From NCBI RefSeq assembly GCF_014200015.1, contig NZ_JACHOT010000006.1, positions 186,001 through 250,000 of the forward strand: 64,000 nt of DNA, in the 5' to 3' direction. The translations under genes and the position numbers were made by a program. Under the pieces are notes generated by a model. That model was not told the origin of the DNA. It worked only from the letters and a program-made list of their open reading frames with translations, and did no database searches. The number at the start of each line of letters is the position of its first letter. The first letter of the stretch is position 1. Origin of the DNA: Aminobacter niigataensis (lineage in GTDB: Bacteria > Pseudomonadota > Alphaproteobacteria > Rhizobiales > Rhizobiaceae). Shown piece after piece: positions 63,082-64,000 of the stretch.

Positions 63082-64000
63082 CAAAGATCCCCCACCGATT
63101 CAAGGCCGATCAGCGCAAGCCGGGCGGTACCGGCTGCCGCCTCCTGGGAATACGCCGGCAGGAACGGCACGCCGAGCTTGTGCCGGCGGATGGCGGTCCA
63201 GGCAGGGTTTGCGGCACCGCCGCCGAGACTACGGATAGAATGCAGCGGCGGTGCGCCAAGCTCGGTCAACCTGTCGTAGCCAAGCTTCTCGATGGCCGAG
63301 ATGCCTTCGAGCATGGCCTTCAGGAAGTCGGCATCGTCTGCAGGACGGGGCTCCAGACGTGGCGCCCAGGCCGGATCAAGCACTGGGAAGCGTTCGCCCG
63401 GTTCGAGCAACGGGTAGAAGTCGAGGCCAGTCGAGATATCTGCGTCGATGCCGTTCGACATCCGCGCGATCTCGTCGGTCGAGAAGAAATGTGCCAGCAC
63501 CTTGCCGCCGCTGTTGGAAGCGCCGCCGGCGAGCCACATGCCGTTGATGCGGTGGCTGTAGATGCCGAAGTCGGGCGCGAAGATGGGCCGGTCGCAAAGC
63601 AGCTTGAGCGTCAGCGTCGAGCCCAGAGCCGTGACGCCATCGCCCGGCCTGTCGGCGCCGGTCGCCAGGAACGAGGCGCAGCCGTCGGTGGTGCCGGCAA
63701 TGATCTCGACCTCCTCGCTCAGTCCGAAGGTGCTGGCCATCTCCGGCGCGATGGTCTCAATCGGCGCGCCCGGAGCCACGACGCGCGGCAGAAGCTCGGT
63801 TCGGAGTCCGGTCGCGGCGATCCACTCCGGCCAGTGTCGGTCGATCGGGTCGTAGCCGGTCTTCAGCGCGTTGTTTTCGTCGGTCGTGCCGAAATGACCG
63901 GCGAGCCGGCCCGCGATCCAGTCAGCCTGGTGCAGGATTTTTGTCACCCCCGGCACCGACTGGAAGACCAGCGCCTTGGCAAGCCCGGAGGTGGCGCCGT
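63081..64000 (-). CDS. FGGY-family carbohydrate kinase (5' end outside window)
   Basis: About 305 residues of a sugar kinase, entering from the window edge. The frame is open to the end and begins ATSGLAKALVFQSVPGVTK, so the N-terminal third, with the first phosphate motif, lies beyond 64000. Seen are the ASKHA phosphate motif AGTTDGCASFLATGA, LGSTLTLKL and the adenosine region LGGGAANPAW. It would phosphorylate the ketose made by RhaI, giving the substrate for the aldolase. It is the first gene of this operon visible here. Confidence 0.9.
   Translation of the reverse strand, partial: GATSGLAKALVFQSVPGVTKILHQADWIAGRLAGHFGTTDENNALKTGYDPIDRHWPEWIAATGLRTELLPRVVAPGAPIETIAPEMASTFGLSEEVEIIAGTTDGCASFLATGADRPGDGVTALGSTLTLKLLCDRPIFAPDFGIYSHRINGMWLAGGASNSGGKVLAHFFSTDEIARMSNGIDADISTGLDFYPLLEPGERFPVLDPAWAPRLEPRPADDADFLKAMLEGISAIEKLGYDRLTELGAPPLHSIRSLGGGAANPAWTAIRRHKLGVPFLPAYSQEAAAGTARLALIGLESVGDL

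Noticed and set aside
1-64000. tRNA, rRNA, CRISPR arrays, insertion sequences, prophage genes or restriction/defence systems
   Set aside because: I looked for cloverleaf arms, regularly spaced repeats, transposase or integrase motifs and phage structural proteins, and saw none. Composition stays uniformly high-GC except in short intergenic patches.

Overview
The window is high-GC, gene-dense DNA that looks like the chromosome (or a large replicon) of an alphaproteobacterium of the order Hyphomicrobiales, most likely a Mesorhizobium/Aminobacter-like organism. This is inferred from a second, tail-less FtsZ, minCDE preceded by a CtrA-type site, a Rhizobium/Pseudomonas-type L-rhamnose isomerase, rhizobial palindromic repeats at 2463-2575, and the many ABC uptake systems tied to amide and heterocycle catabolism. 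I see no rRNA, tRNA, CRISPR array, prophage or insertion sequence.

Layout. (1) 1-7365: a minus-strand operon for aromatic amino-acid catabolism, with an anthranilate/benzoate-type CoA ligase, tryptophan 2,3-dioxygenase, a periplasmic binding protein and LivH/LivM/LivG. A kynurenine-formamidase-like hydrolase is divergent. (2) 7388-10416: an N-carbamoyl amidohydrolase, an ATC-hydrolase-family protein and a LysR regulator. (3) 10592-15113: the FtsZ paralogue, an alpha/beta hydrolase, a MocR regulator and a dioxygenase-like protein. (4) 15136-18525: cyanide-insensitive bd-type quinol oxidase (cioAB plus a DUF2474 peptide) and a DUF983 protein. (5) 18841-22227: a small secreted-like ORF, an MFS permease, a DUF1127 protein and a CadC-like regulator with TPRs. 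(6) 22644-38847: a 16-kb plus-strand catabolic island. It holds a BMP-family purine/nucleoside-type ABC importer, PuuD-like urate oxidase, PuuE-like ring hydrolase, M17 aminopeptidase, RidA, amidase, MhpD-family hydratase, class V aminotransferase, GlcG protein, an atypical hydroxyacid dehydrogenase, a cytosine-deaminase-like amidohydrolase and a LysR regulator. (7) 39089-44264: an RND efflux pump and a divergent small periplasmic protein, each behind a MerR-type promoter with a 19-bp spacer. (8) 44682-46888: CtrA box, minCDE and a small unknown protein. (9) 46967-59922: two divergent M20 amidohydrolases, an IclR regulator behind a three-half-site palindrome, a fused HyuA-HyuB hydantoinase/oxoprolinase and a five-gene peptide-type ABC importer. 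(10) 59923-64000: a minus-strand deoxy-sugar operon (FGGY kinase, HAD protein, RhaI, RhaM, class II aldolase) that runs off the end.

The recurring theme is scavenging of nitrogen from cyclic and acylated amides: tryptophan, thiazoline/carbamoyl compounds, a purine-like ring and hydantoin-like rings, each with its own transporter or regulator. The most promising candidate for an undescribed system is region 6. Its two marker enzymes resemble the urate-to-allantoate pathway, but the usual partners (HIU hydrolase, OHCU decarboxylase, allantoate enzymes) are absent from the window. In their place are enzymes suited to a longer carbon skeleton, which suggests a ring-cleavage route for a substrate other than urate.
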